A stretch of DNA of 64,000 nucleotides from Saccharomycopsis phalli (taxonomy: Eukaryota > Ascomycota > Saccharomycetes > Ascoideales > Saccharomycopsidaceae). The position numbers were made by a program, and so were the translations under genes. The notes under the pieces are model-generated. The model was given only the letters and a program-made list of their open reading frames with translations, was not told the DNA's origin and ran no database searches. Location of the stretch: positions 1,178,001-1,242,000 of the forward strand of contig CP073214.1 in NCBI GenBank assembly GCA_020342235.1. The letters run 5' to 3'. Of this stretch, positions 27,601 through 35,774 are shown one piece after another; the first letter of the stretch is position 1; each line of letters begins with the position of its first letter.

Positions 27601-29219
27601 ACTCTAGCATCGTACTCCTCATTGGTTTCGTGATGGTCGATTCCCAGAACATCCAATTTCAAAGTGATGGTGTCGTTTTGGACAATAAGCAAGTCGAAAT
27701 CATAAGCTACTTGCTTTAAGAACTCGAACTCTATGGTCTGGTTGTTTTCCACCAACTTCCGCGAAATCTCCAATGCAGGAATGTCCTCCTCATCTAGGTG
27801 GTCGATATCCATCTTCTTGTTATACATATTGATCAACCAAGGCTCGATGAAAGTGAAAATTTTGGTAAAGGATCCTTGATTTAATTTCTGAAACTCCTTA
27901 AGCTTGTCAACCTCTACATCTTCGGTCAACTTATCGAACAAGTTCAGGGACTTTTCCTTTTTAATTGCGTCCAACTGTTGTTGAGTTGCTCTACCAGAGG
28001 CTTTTGCTTGGTTAGCCAAACGGCGTTTCTTCAACTCAATCAACTTTTTCTTGTTCTCAGAGATCAAGGAGAAGTTGTCCAACTTTTGGTTAAAGTACTC
28101 AACATCAACGTTTCCATTGGTAAAATTCTCATACTCAAAGAACGACAAGTAGTCCAACCAGACCTTGAATCTCAGGAAGTTGATTTTTCCGTTGTCGTTG
28201 AGATACCCGTCGGAGTTTAAAAGAAATTTTTTAAAAGTCTTCAATAATAATGGGAACGCACCCTTGTTGATATGCAAATCAGGTAAGTTTGGTAAGAAGT
28301 CGTTTCCAAGGACATACAAGATGAGAATAAAGTCATCCAAGAGCCGTTCAAAGTTATAGTTGAACTTCAAGAGGTTCTGCAAGTCCAGGAACTCCAATTC
28401 CAAGTACTCCCGCACTAAACTCAAGTGCAACAAGTAGAACTTCTCGTCCTCAAGGTTTTTCAACGTTGCGCCGCCCTTCTTATCCTTTGATTGTGGACCG
28501 AATGTCACCTCTTCTCTCAAAAGTGCAAAATGTGGGTCGTGGGTCACCAACCCCAACATGATCAAGTCAGCATCCAACCCATAAATACAATGTCTCAAGT
28601 TGGCGTCGTACCCTGGCTGATTCTTCATGGTCCGGATGTACTTCATGATTTTGTGTTCACCCTCTCCTGGGACTTCGTGCCCGGAGAAAATCACCTCAAT
28701 ATTCTGCCATTTGGCGTCACTGGTTACCTTCTTGTGTATGAAAAATTTCAAGTGCTTTGTCAAACGCGCCATAAACTCTGTGCCTGGTGTGATACTGTTG
28801 CTGTCAAACAACTGTCCAGAGCTCTTATTCTCGCTTTCAACGCCCAGGAGGTCCTCTTTCTCCTGTTGCTCCTTGCGCAACTTCTCTGCTTCCAAAGCAG
28901 TTCGAAAACGTCTGCTTCTCTGCTGGTTCATTTTAGCTCGAGGCGCAACGCCGTCAATAGCCATATAAAATGTTTTCTTTGGTTTGATTGTGTTGAACAA
29001 ATGATCTATGTACGCGAATATCGAGGTGTACATTTTGTCGTCGCTAATAAGATCCGTCATGTCGTCGTAATCTTGACCATTGGAATGCGTGCAGTTGTGC
29101 AAGATCGAGTTCATATCAAGGTACAAATTGTCAAACTCGGGGATTGCATCCTCGTCGATTAACTTTGAAATTAATGGCCATCTCTCTGAGATAAACCGAA
29201 AAAATTTAGGAACTCCCAT
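24642..29219 (-). CDS. XRN1: Cytoplasmic 5'-3' exoribonuclease Xrn1 (Kem1)
   Basis: 1525 residues, against 1528 in baker's yeast. The start MGVPKFFRFISERWP is the universal Xrn N-terminus, so the preceding 33 open codons are excluded. Catalytic acidic motifs are present: LYLDMNSILHNC, the basic RRSRRFR.., GEGEHKIMKYIR, YGLDADLIMLGL, and GNDFLPNLP. Middle Xrn1 domains (PAZ/Tudor, winged helix, SH3-like) cover about 700-1150. The enzyme degrades decapped mRNA in the cytoplasm and P-bodies. The disordered C-terminus has Lys/Ser- and Pro-rich parts and ends in about ten Arg-Gly repeats before GSQ, an RNA-binding or methylated-arginine style tail. Confidence 0.98.
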   Translation of the reverse strand: MGVPKFFRFISERWPLISKLIDEDAIPEFDNLYLDMNSILHNCTHSNGQDYDDMTDLISDDKMYTSIFAYIDHLFNTIKPKKTFYMAIDGVAPRAKMNQQRSRRFRTALEAEKLRKEQQEKEDLLGVESENKSSGQLFDSNSITPGTEFMARLTKHLKFFIHKKVTSDAKWQNIEVIFSGHEVPGEGEHKIMKYIRTMKNQPGYDANLRHCIYGLDADLIMLGLVTHDPHFALLREEVTFGPQSKDKKGGATLKNLEDEKFYLLHLSLVREYLELEFLDLQNLLKFNYNFERLLDDFILILYVLGNDFLPNLPDLHINKGAFPLLLKTFKKFLLNSDGYLNDNGKINFLRFKVWLDYLSFFEYENFTNGNVDVEYFNQKLDNFSLISENKKKLIELKKRRLANQAKASGRATQQQLDAIKKEKSLNLFDKLTEDVEVDKLKEFQKLNQGSFTKIFTFIEPWLINMYNKKMDIDHLDEEDIPALEISRKLVENNQTIEFEFLKQVAYDFDLLIVQNDTITLKLDVLGIDHHETNEEYDARVAHSHELVEKYAESFGKVTKEELQQLLKDDKDDEFSNLTSYLQDRTFIKWKNKYYDTKFGFNLNDTDKFDELTYNYLQGLQWVLYYYYKGCPSWSWYYKYHFAPRISDIGKRITDDFEVTFPKDKPFFPLQQLMGVLPARSNQLLPKVLRPLMLDPNSPIIDFYPNEVEVDKNGKTAEWEYVLKLNFVDEKRLVEAMKPYEASLTDEEKRRNSFAVDLTFKFNPQASTLYKSSLPKSFGDLLADHCVELEFLLPGQIAGDYSENLTAESNLNVLCKGVKTGAEALAGFPTMETISHGSQLELAGLVIFNQPSRSESMLVTIANQYDGLTTEEVISNFLGKNVYVSWPFLKEARVVSISDGSFKYTKSAKDILTEEEIKEFKDTGRSMNRTYHTSKGINIGKVEYILTTASTNGLIRNNKGGYVKTYSKNTEVYPLQLVVKDVVNKDPRFIERSPRPVAQEFPINKKVTFLGDIAYGYEAVVLDHKNNDLVIQLGKVVKGEEPSIGVEKARREKFALKYFSSKEVCQKLHIHPLFLSKLASSWIIENVKGKKVNIGLDLKFEAKKLKVLGYANRGPFGWMYSTLAVNLIEEYRNMFPSFFKNLILQTKNNVQYINIQDLYPEVADPLRLDNKLNVLLDYLQVKKARFNTTGLNSESLNRSDILDIESYFIKYTAEKHEEIVYKLRSVPVDAILDNSNCGPILKKQKFDVGDRVVNVNGNGKIPLFSKGTIVGINVDMDKVSLNVVFDLPLINGNNLGGRLTTSRGLTVQTDGFLNLTNKQLIYHSNKSSQVKKARSQNRVPKPQQKFQSKSQPKSLQKSEKSKDKVASSNKSKHVTGDESQATDKGVDASKKLLSLLKKENKLEDVPDKATAPVISASSRNIDSDKAAQEVYSAIMNGVYNDTAAPPAPFAVPQFMAAPPPNSIPPPNFQETAEATTELKGLLQGMGALKTEDSSYGEGGRGRGRGRGRGRGRGRGRGRGRGRGGSQ
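24650..24735 (-). repeat. Hexanucleotide repeat coding the RG tail of XRN1
   Basis: Plus strand shows repeated CCTCTTCCTCTTC-type sequence, i.e. GG(A/T)AGA.. on minus, encoding Arg-Gly pairs at the extreme C-terminus. Units vary at the third codon positions, so the array is not brand new, but its length may vary. Confidence 0.8.
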
Positions 29220-29383
29220 TGTGTGTTTCGGTGTACGGTGTTTGTTTGAAATTATCAACGAGGAATATAGGCCGGGTAAGTTACCAGGTATGAACCTACA
29301 TGTGCTCGATGAAGCCAATATATATTACATTTATGCAATTTAAATCAAATCATGCTATAGTATAGTGCCTAGCCAATGTAACT

Positions 29384-31351
29384 CTACTTGTTAGCGGCGT
29401 AATATTTCTGGAACTGCTGGTAAATTCCGTAATTGAACTGGTCAAAGTTAGGGTTAATGTCTCTAAACAAGTCCATGGTTTGAGCAGTTTTGTTCCAGTA
29501 TGTACCAGTACAGTCCAAGTTGTTAAAGTTGGTGTTCATAGTGGTGTTGCTGACCCCGGTTATCGAGTCATTGCTCACACTTTTCTTTGAAATTAGCCCA
29601 ATTGCCGCATTGGAGGTCCATTCAAAAGGAACCAACTTCTGCAACAACTCGTACGAAGCCAAAGTGAAGCCAAACTGTGGAGATGATCGGAACACCCGAG
29701 CTGGTCCACCTTTGAAAAATGCCGACAATCCCTCTTCCTTCAAAATGACCTTTGCTGCGTGCGTGATACCCTTGTACTGAACATCACCTTTTTTCGCTTC
29801 CAACTGCAAACGAGTCTTGATAACGTCACATGGAGTAGTCAAATACGCTGCTGGCATGCCGGCAATGGCACCTGCGCCGAGCAATTGCAAGGTGGAGACG
29901 TTATCACTTGACGGATTGCTGCTAGTCAAGTTGTTCTTTTTGATGAAGTACTGCTTCAAATGCGCGTAAGTAGGGAAGTAGATCAGAGAGAATGGCACGT
30001 CACGGAGCAAGCAAGCCCCGACACCCTTGTACAATCCACGGAGTCCCAACTCATTGACAATCTGAATAGCAGTCTTCTTGACAAACATCTCACCGTGGGC
30101 ATTTAGCTTGCCAATCATCTGGCCCTGGATTTGCAAACGAATCTTGACGATTTCCAAGGGGTTAGTGAAGATGACCTGGGCACCACCAGCACAACTTCCG
30201 GCCAAGATTTCAGCAGAGAGTGGGATTTCGCCCGTCTTCTTGTTGACACTCATGCCTCTGACCAAGTCGTTCATGGTCAATTTAATGGCCTTTTCCGGGG
30301 CAATTCCAACCAATTGCGGCACAAGTCCAGAGTACAATTTCCATGGACCCTCCCGAGCAATGATCTTGGCAAAGCAGTCAAACGAGTTCTTATACATCAT
30401 AGGCTGTCCGGCAACGGCATTCCGCTGTGCCTGGATACGAGTCTTCACCAAGTCAATTGGGTAGACCATAGTGGCGCCAATTGCACCAGAAACTGCACCA
30501 AGCCCAAAATGGTAGATTGACTCGAACAACGCAGAAACACCAGTGTGTTCTGCAACAGCAGCCGCCACAGATTTTTGTGGTGGCGGCACGACAACAATGC
30601 CTGCGGATCCAGCCGTAGTCTCCACATAGTCGTTAAGCAAGTTTGTTTCATAGTCTGTGAGAACGTTGGTTTGCTTGTGAGCCAAGTAGTCCTTGAAAGT
30701 GCCGCTTGACTTATTGTAGCCAGTCACCAACAGGTCGAGCACATAGTATTTGTTGAGCAAGTTGCTAATTTGCTTGACGTCATTTTTGGTGTATTCCTCT
30801 TGATCCAACAAAAAGTTGAGAAACTGCTGGTTCACGTGATGCAGATACACGTTGTTGATAAACCTGGTGACATCGTCACGCTTCAATGACTTTGCATTTT
30901 CCAAAAAGTTTGCCACCTTGTCGTGGTTCAACTCGTTGATAATCAAGTTTGCCAAGTCACGGTAGTCAATGTGTGGCTCCTCAAGATGGCTATTTATCAA
31001 CTTGTTGATCTTCAGCCAGTTGATTTCCTGGTTCTCGGCAAACTTGTCCAAGTTCTCAAGGGTGCTTGTAAATTGCTCGACCTTGAGCTTTTCGGAGCCG
31101 AAAAAGTTGAACTTGTTGAAAAACTTCCAAATCAACTTGAACTGGGAGTCGTCCTCATTGAACACCTTCATAAAGTTGAGCCAGTCACTCTTGTTGATGT
31201 ATCCCTTGAAATTTTCGTCGGCAATTAAGAAAAACAATCCGTAATCCTTCTTGTCGCCATTGAGCTCGTTGAAGAGCTCCACAAACTTGTCGTATGACAA
31301 GCGGGACGAACTGTCGGAATACTGGTTGAATATCGCCTCTAAGTTTGACAT
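29384..31351 (-). CDS. AGC1: Calcium-regulated mitochondrial aspartate-glutamate carrier
   Basis: 655 residues with the aralar/citrin plan. An N-terminal half has degenerate EF-hand-like helices ([35 protein letters not shown]). Three mitochondrial carrier repeats follow, with signatures [24 protein letters not shown] and [13 protein letters not shown]. It should exchange matrix aspartate for cytosolic glutamate across the inner membrane and so support the malate-aspartate shuttle. Baker's yeast Agc1 has a different N-terminus; the citrin-like form is usual in other fungi. The C-terminal 80 residues after repeat 3 match the citrin C-terminal helix region only loosely. Calcium-binding loops look incomplete. 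Confidence 0.88.
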   Translation of the reverse strand: MSNLEAIFNQYSDSSSRLSYDKFVELFNELNGDKKDYGLFFLIADENFKGYINKSDWLNFMKVFNEDDSQFKLIWKFFNKFNFFGSEKLKVEQFTSTLENLDKFAENQEINWLKINKLINSHLEEPHIDYRDLANLIINELNHDKVANFLENAKSLKRDDVTRFINNVYLHHVNQQFLNFLLDQEEYTKNDVKQISNLLNKYYVLDLLVTGYNKSSGTFKDYLAHKQTNVLTDYETNLLNDYVETTAGSAGIVVVPPPQKSVAAAVAEHTGVSALFESIYHFGLGAVSGAIGATMVYPIDLVKTRIQAQRNAVAGQPMMYKNSFDCFAKIIAREGPWKLYSGLVPQLVGIAPEKAIKLTMNDLVRGMSVNKKTGEIPLSAEILAGSCAGGAQVIFTNPLEIVKIRLQIQGQMIGKLNAHGEMFVKKTAIQIVNELGLRGLYKGVGACLLRDVPFSLIYFPTYAHLKQYFIKKNNLTSSNPSSDNVSTLQLLGAGAIAGMPAAYLTTPCDVIKTRLQLEAKKGDVQYKGITHAAKVILKEEGLSAFFKGGPARVFRSSPQFGFTLASYELLQKLVPFEWTSNAAIGLISKKSVSNDSITGVSNTTMNTNFNNLDCTGTYWNKTAQTMDLFRDINPNFDQFNYGIYQQFQKYYAANK

Positions 31352-32437
31352 GTTGTTTCTTTTTTTTTCTATAAATAACTAGTACTGTTCAAATGTATTG
31401 ATAGTCAGCCTAATAGCTCATATTAATTCTCCACAAAGAAAACTAGTCAAAAGGCTAATTTTAGAAACTTGACAAGACAGATTGAAAACCTGGTTTTAAT
31501 ATCTTTATATATGTGGAGGGAAAAATTTTTAAGGTTACGTTAGGCGCAGAAAAAAAGAAATGTGTGGGGTAATTCAACCGTGTCTCTCCGATTGTTGATT
31601 TCTAAAATAATGTGTGCCGTTGGGAATTCCCAATACGGAAGTCCACTGTTGCCTATATATAGCTACATTTTCTATATAACACTTTGCAGCGGATCCTGGC
31701 CCGGCGTAATATATGGTCCTGAGATGTTGCTCTTGATTTGTTTAACACATGTACAACCATTGGTAGCATATGATCGGAATTAGTTACTACATACAACTTG
31801 TGTGAGTCAAAAAGCGTGCAGCCAGAAATCGGCTGCAGGGTCGAATAGAGATGATGACAAGGCGCCGACGGCACATTTGCTGACCCGTATGTCATTGGTT
31901 TACGTAATTGCCGCTGACATATTCTATACTTTCCCACTATTTTGTTGCCAGTTTGAGTTTTAAAGGGTGTCGTTATCGTCGCTCAACTCCAGAGATGGCC
32001 TTAATTTAAAGTTGCTTCAACAACATGAAATTGCATTCTCCGACTCTACACAACAGTGATATCAAACTCGTGGCTTGTTATACCAGTCGGAATTTAATTA
32101 TTAGCAATTAAGCCCGGGCTTGGCTATCTTTGGACTGCTCGTAGCAACCCGTCGTCACGAAAATCCCGTGATGCCACATGTATGTTTGACTCTTCTCCCG
32201 AAGTCTACACCTCTGTATTCTTACGCCTTCCGATTTTTTTTTCCACATTCCTACGCCTTCCGATTTCTACACATTCCTATACCTGGCTATTTCCTACACC
32301 TTCCCTTTTCGTACACTTTGCAGTGCTTCCGTTTCCAAAATTTTAACCCAGATAAATTTTTCAAATGTCTACAGTCATACTACCATGTGGAAATTTTTTT
32401 TTTTTTTTCGCTTATTACGCTTGCTACCTAGGATATT
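31352..32437. other. Intergenic region upstream of AGC1, 3' of acidic orphan
   Basis: About 1.1 kb with no supported gene. The part near 31352 is the AGC1 promoter (T-rich run at 31356-31370). Around 32190-32330 there is a pyrimidine-rich stretch with repeated ACATTCCTACGCCTTCCGA-like units (three to four imperfect copies). Frames of 70-100 codons here have no family resemblance. I see no tRNA. Confidence 0.5.
32190..32330. repeat. Imperfect CCTTCC-type repeats
   Basis: TACGCCTTCCGATTT occurs twice (about 32222 and 32253), with degenerate neighbours TACACCTTCCC and CACATTCCTA. The spacing is roughly 25-30 bases. Coding potential is absent. Confidence 0.55.
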
Positions 32438-33040
32438 TCAGTCCCTTGCACCTTCAGCGACTCCTTCACTTAATTGGGATTTTTCTGGAGCAGCATCTTT
32501 ACTCGGAACGACCGCATCTTTTACTTCTTCGTCTTTGGCGTTGTTTACCTTCTTGCCTGCCACTGGTTCCTCTTGCGCATCTTCCCCTTCCTCCGGTCCA
32601 ACTTCTTTCCTCTGCTTCACTTCCTCAAACGGCTTAAAGTGATAATACTCGTCTTCTTTCTCTGTATCATGCTTTTCCTCCTTATCCACCGCCTCTTCGC
32701 TATACTTCTTCACCGGCGAAACGTTGCTGTAATTAAACACAAACGACTCCCGCTCTGACAAAACGCTTTCGGTTGAGCCTTCCTCCTTCTTTTTTAATTT
32801 TCTCTTTTTGTTGAATTCAATTAGTTCCAACTGACTACTATCAAAGCTGTCCTCCTCCTCCGCCATAATCTCCTGCTGCTTGCGCTTTAACGTGATGGTT
32901 TGGTTTTCAATTATTTTGGTCTTGCTATTCACACTGGTTGTTACTGTAACATTGCTGAGCGACACTGAGGAATTGCATTTAACATTGTTTAATTGTTTAA
33001 TGAAATTCATGTATTCCTCATGTATCTCTACATCGGACAT
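32438..33040 (-). CDS. Acidic, Lys/Glu-rich protein of unknown function
   Basis: 200 residues with a clear ATG (33038-33040) and a stop. The N-terminal 55 residues look most structured (MSDVEIHEEYMNFIKQLNNV, then Ser/Thr/Asn-rich). A basic patch follows (FNKKRKLKKKEEG, a possible nuclear signal near 76-90). The C-terminal half is disordered and acidic. I do not recognise the family. It has no neighbours in an obvious pathway and lies 490 bases upstream of, and divergent to, RPT6. A real gene is likely from the length and strong codon bias toward GAA/GAG/AAG, but low complexity weakens that argument. Confidence 0.6.
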   Translation of the reverse strand: MSDVEIHEEYMNFIKQLNNVKCNSSVSLSNVTVTTSVNSKTKIIENQTITLKRKQQEIMAEEEDSFDSSQLELIEFNKKRKLKKKEEGSTESVLSERESFVFNYSNVSPVKKYSEEAVDKEEKHDTEKEDEYYHFKPFEEVKQRKEVGPEEGEDAQEEPVAGKKVNNAKDEEVKDAVVPSKDAAPEKSQLSEGVAEGARD

Positions 33041-33456
33041 TGGTCTTTCTTAAACTTTTCTTCTCTGTACATCAGGGCTGCGAACCAATAGGTCCTGAAG
33101 TGGCCTGGCAAGTCTGGCAATTGTTTTCGAAAATTCGCCGGTTTTTCCTAAAGAATCGCCAAATTCTACAAGTAACATTGTGTATTTTTTTTTTACCAAT
33201 TGGGTCATACAATTGGCTTAGTGCCAATTGTTATAGGTATGTTTTTTTACCCCAGTCGGGTTCTCAAATTAAGGATCGGCAGCCGTAAATTTCCGATGAT
33301 AAACATAAACAACTAACTAGTGGTTGTGGCAGTGTTTTGGTAGTACCCAACTTACGATTCAAACGAAGTTAGTAATAGTACCAAGCCAGTTCTCCGACAA
33401 CGTCACCTGGACTCGTCATGTGCTGCTACCACTCATGGGCTCAATATACTTGTTCA

Positions 33457-33466
33457 ATCACGTGAC
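33457..33466. promoter_or_regulatory. ATCACGTGAC E-box upstream of RPT6
   Basis: CACGTG core about 60 bases upstream of the RPT6 start. It matches the Cbf1-type element seen at 7742. Function is inferred. Confidence 0.45.
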
Positions 33467-33500
33467 AGGTAGCCCGGTCGAGTGCTGACTTTTCAGGTAT

Positions 33501-33509
33501 AGTGGCAAA
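33501..33509 (+). promoter_or_regulatory. PACE-like proteasome element (AGTGGCAAA)
   Basis: Eight of nine bases match the Rpn4 site GGTGGCAAA that controls proteasome genes in baker's yeast. It lies 18 bases before the start codon of RPT6, a proteasome gene. That is closer than usual, so it may be coincidental or sit in the leader. Candida-clade Rpn4 sites differ somewhat from the Saccharomyces consensus. Confidence 0.45.
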
Positions 33510-33527
33510 TTGCAACACTACTACACA

Positions 33528-34730
33528 ATGGCTACTGCTACTCCACATTATGGCGGTATCAAGCCGTTCTTTGTGCAGAAGATTCAGGACCGGCAATTGG
33601 AGATTGAGGAGAAGACACACAATCTTCGTAGACTCGAGGCGGTACGCAACTTGCTCAACACCAATGTACGATCGTTGAAAGATGAACTCAAGTTGTTACA
33701 AGAGCCTAGTTCGTATGTCGGGGAGGTTGTGAAAGTAATGTCGCTGAACCAGGTGTTGGTGAAAATACATCCAGAGGGCAAATATGTTGTAAACATTGCG
33801 CTGTCAATTGACATTAAGCAGATTAAGCCGTCGATCCGGGTGTGTCTCAAGTCTGACAGCTACACGTTGCACCAGATACTCCCAAACAAGGTCGACCCAC
33901 TTGTGTCGTTGATGATGGTGGAGAAAGTGCCAGACAGTACATATGACATGATTGGAGGCTTGGACACGCAAATCAAGGAAATCAAAGAGGTGATTGAGTT
34001 GCCGGTGAAGCACCCAGAGTTGTTTGAGAGTTTGGGTATCCAGCAGCCAAAGGGTGTGATATTGTATGGTCCGCCAGGAACCGGGAAGACGCTTTTGGCG
34101 CGAGCAGTTGCGCATCATACCGAGTGCAAGTTCATTCGAGTGAGTGGCTCGGAGTTGGTGCAGAAGTACATTGGTGAGGGAAGCAGAATGGTGCGGGAGC
34201 TTTTCATAATGGCCCGGGAGCATGCGCCGTCGATCATCTTTATGGATGAAATCGACTCGATCGGCTCGTCGCGAGTCGAAGGCGGGGGGTCTGGCAGCGG
34301 CGATTCCGAGGTGCAGCGCACAATGTTGGAGCTCTTGAACCAGTTGGATGGGTTCGAGTCGTCCAAGAACATCAAGATCATCATGGCTACGAACCGGTTG
34401 GACATTTTGGATCCGGCGTTGCTCCGGCCCGGGCGAATTGACCGGAAGATTGAGTTTCCGCCGCCAACTGTGGTGGCCCGCACGGATATTTTGAAGATCC
34501 ACTCGCGGTCGATGAACTTGACCCGGGGCATTGACTTGCGGAAGATCGCCGAGAAGATGAACGGGTGTTCTGGAGCTGACGTCAAGGGAGTGTGTACCGA
34601 GGCCGGCATGTACGCGTTGCGGGAGCGGCGTATCCACGTGACCCAGGAGGACTTTGAGTTGGCCGTGGCCAAGGTGATGGCGCGGCACGACGACAATACT
34701 ACGGTGTCGCTTGCCAAGTTGTTTAAGTAG
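33528..34730 (+). CDS. RPT6: 26S proteasome regulatory ATPase Rpt6 (Sug1)
   Basis: 400 residues, against 405 in baker's yeast. N-terminal coiled coil ([20 protein letters not shown]), OB-fold, then the AAA domain: Walker A GPPGTGKT (181-188), Walker [13 protein letters not shown], arginine fingers in [10 protein letters not shown]. The C-terminal segment ([18 protein letters not shown]) and the ending AKLFK are diagnostic of Rpt6. It unfolds substrates as part of the base ring. The start is [10 protein letters not shown] at 33528; six upstream codons are open but unconserved. CTG codons 73 and 92 align with Asp/Lys in other species, which supports serine decoding. Confidence 0.97.
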   Translation: MATATPHYGGIKPFFVQKIQDRQLEIEEKTHNLRRLEAVRNLLNTNVRSLKDELKLLQEPSSYVGEVVKVMSLNQVLVKIHPEGKYVVNIALSIDIKQIKPSIRVCLKSDSYTLHQILPNKVDPLVSLMMVEKVPDSTYDMIGGLDTQIKEIKEVIELPVKHPELFESLGIQQPKGVILYGPPGTGKTLLARAVAHHTECKFIRVSGSELVQKYIGEGSRMVRELFIMAREHAPSIIFMDEIDSIGSSRVEGGGSGSGDSEVQRTMLELLNQLDGFESSKNIKIIMATNRLDILDPALLRPGRIDRKIEFPPPTVVARTDILKIHSRSMNLTRGIDLRKIAEKMNGCSGADVKGVCTEAGMYALRERRIHVTQEDFELAVAKVMARHDDNTTVSLAKLFK

Positions 34731-34765
34731 AAGTATGTATGTTGCATATATATATTACCTGTTGT

Positions 34766-34841
34766 AAAGAGGAAGGGGAGGAGGAAGAGGAGGGAGAGGG
34801 AGAGGAAGAGGAAGGGGAAGAGGAGGAAGAGGAAGAAAGGG
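34766..34841 (+). repeat. 76-base polypurine tract
   Basis: Only A and G over about 76 bases, made of GGA/AGG/GAA mixtures, 36 bases after the RPT6 stop. Such tracts can form triplex structures. No coding role is seen. Confidence 0.85.
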
Positions 34842-34864
34842 TTGCCCTAATAATCTAATTACCA

Positions 34865-35113
34865 TCTGGCTCCCAGGAATGGACTTGGTTAGACCATTCC
34901 TTGCCACGACATCACCGCATTTCTCATGACTTTTTATCATTGTAAAGATATCAATTGCACTCCTTGAAACTTTGTCTTTAAACTTGCATTTTGACCAGTC
35001 TCCCAGTCGAACGCAATGGACTTGGCAAGACCATTCCCTCAGACAGGAAATTACATCATACATTCTTTATATCTAGTCAGACCATTCTGGAATAGTCTAG
35101 CAAATATATTTTA
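34865..35113 (+). repeat. Dispersed repeat A, copy 1
   Basis: Related along its length to the reverse complement of 60284-60545. The best-conserved core is GCATTTCTCATGA..TTTTTATCATTGTAAAGAT, then TTGTCTTTAAA.TTGCATTTTG. Imperfect palindromes of the form ATGG-A-CTTG..CAAG-A-CCAT mark both sides of the core (34876-34900 and 35015-35035). The shared part ends with AATATATTTTAGCTATT. No coding capacity; class unknown. Confidence 0.75.
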
Positions 35114-35232
35114 GCTATTCACCACTCGTATTAGCTACTATTCACCACACGTATTAGCTACTATCCATCACCTGCAATATTACCCGGCCGCAGTGCCCAT
35201 GGAAGCTGCAATTTGCCTGGGTTCAAGAGTAG

Positions 35233-35769
35233 ATGTCGTTTCTCTTCAACGTGGGGGAACCCCGGGCTGTGGATCAGGTGGTGGAGCCCGACTCGGATGG
35301 GCTGGTGGATGTTCCGGTGGAAGAGCCGGTGGAAGAGCGGCCGTCGCAAGTGGCGACGATCATTCTGGACGTGCTTGATCTTGTTGGGTTTGTCATTATC
35401 CCCGCGATTATACTTCGGGTGTTGCGCAACTTTGTCAACTTTGTCACCTTCTCCAGCGACTCGGTGCGCGACTTGAGCGTGTTTGTGGGCGTTCCTGCCG
35501 AGCAGCTCGCTGAGATCCAGGCAGGGACGCTAATCTCCAAGTTTTCAAAGTCGCTTTTGGAGTGCTACCCCTGGGCCTCGGCGCACCCGCGGGTGTTGAA
35601 GCTGGCAACGGTGGTGGTGTACGTTGCGTATGCGCTTGGGAGCACAATGTATGTGTTGCTCAGCTTTGCATTCTACTTCTTCTGCCTGGTGCCGTTGGTT
35701 GCGCGCAAGTGGTACCAGTTGCAGAAGTTTGCTACACAGGCCTTGTCCGAGAGTAACGGGGTGTTTTGA
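35233..35769 (+). CDS. Small membrane protein of unknown function
   Basis: 178 residues. An acidic N-terminal 40 residues precede two hydrophobic regions: ILDVLDLVGFVIIPAIILRV (about 44-66) and a longer stretch at about 124-158 (VVVYVAYALG, MYVLLSFAFYFFCLVPLV). The latter may be a hairpin or a single long helix. Between them is a soluble loop (SDSVRDLSVFVGVPAEQLAE). No signal peptide is evident. I do not recognise the family. The stop lies only five bases from the stop of the convergent MCA1, so their 3' UTRs must overlap. Hydrophobic pattern and length make a real gene likely. Confidence 0.7.
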   Translation: MSFLFNVGEPRAVDQVVEPDSDGLVDVPVEEPVEERPSQVATIILDVLDLVGFVIIPAIILRVLRNFVNFVTFSSDSVRDLSVFVGVPAEQLAEIQAGTLISKFSKSLLECYPWASAHPRVLKLATVVVYVAYALGSTMYVLLSFAFYFFCLVPLVARKWYQLQKFATQALSESNGVF

Positions 35770-35774
35770 GTATA

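Larger units (their letters stand above)
33041..33527. other. Divergent promoter region of the acidic orphan and RPT6
   Basis: About 490 bases. A T-run lies at 33186-33196. ATCACGTGAC (33457-33466) and a PACE-like AGTGGCAAA (33501-33509) sit just before RPT6. No gene is seen. Confidence 0.55.
34731..35232. other. Intergenic with polypurine tract and dispersed repeat A
   Basis: 500 bases between RPT6 and the orphan membrane protein. It contains an uninterrupted purine tract (34766-34841), repeat element A (34865-35113), and a 22-base degenerate tandem (GTATTAGCTACTATTCACCA, three units, 35104-35170). No gene. Confidence 0.6.

Noticed and set aside
31562-32437. Small frames of 70-100 codons upstream of AGC1
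   Set aside because: Composition is like non-coding AT-rich DNA, no conserved motif, and frames overlap each other on both strands.
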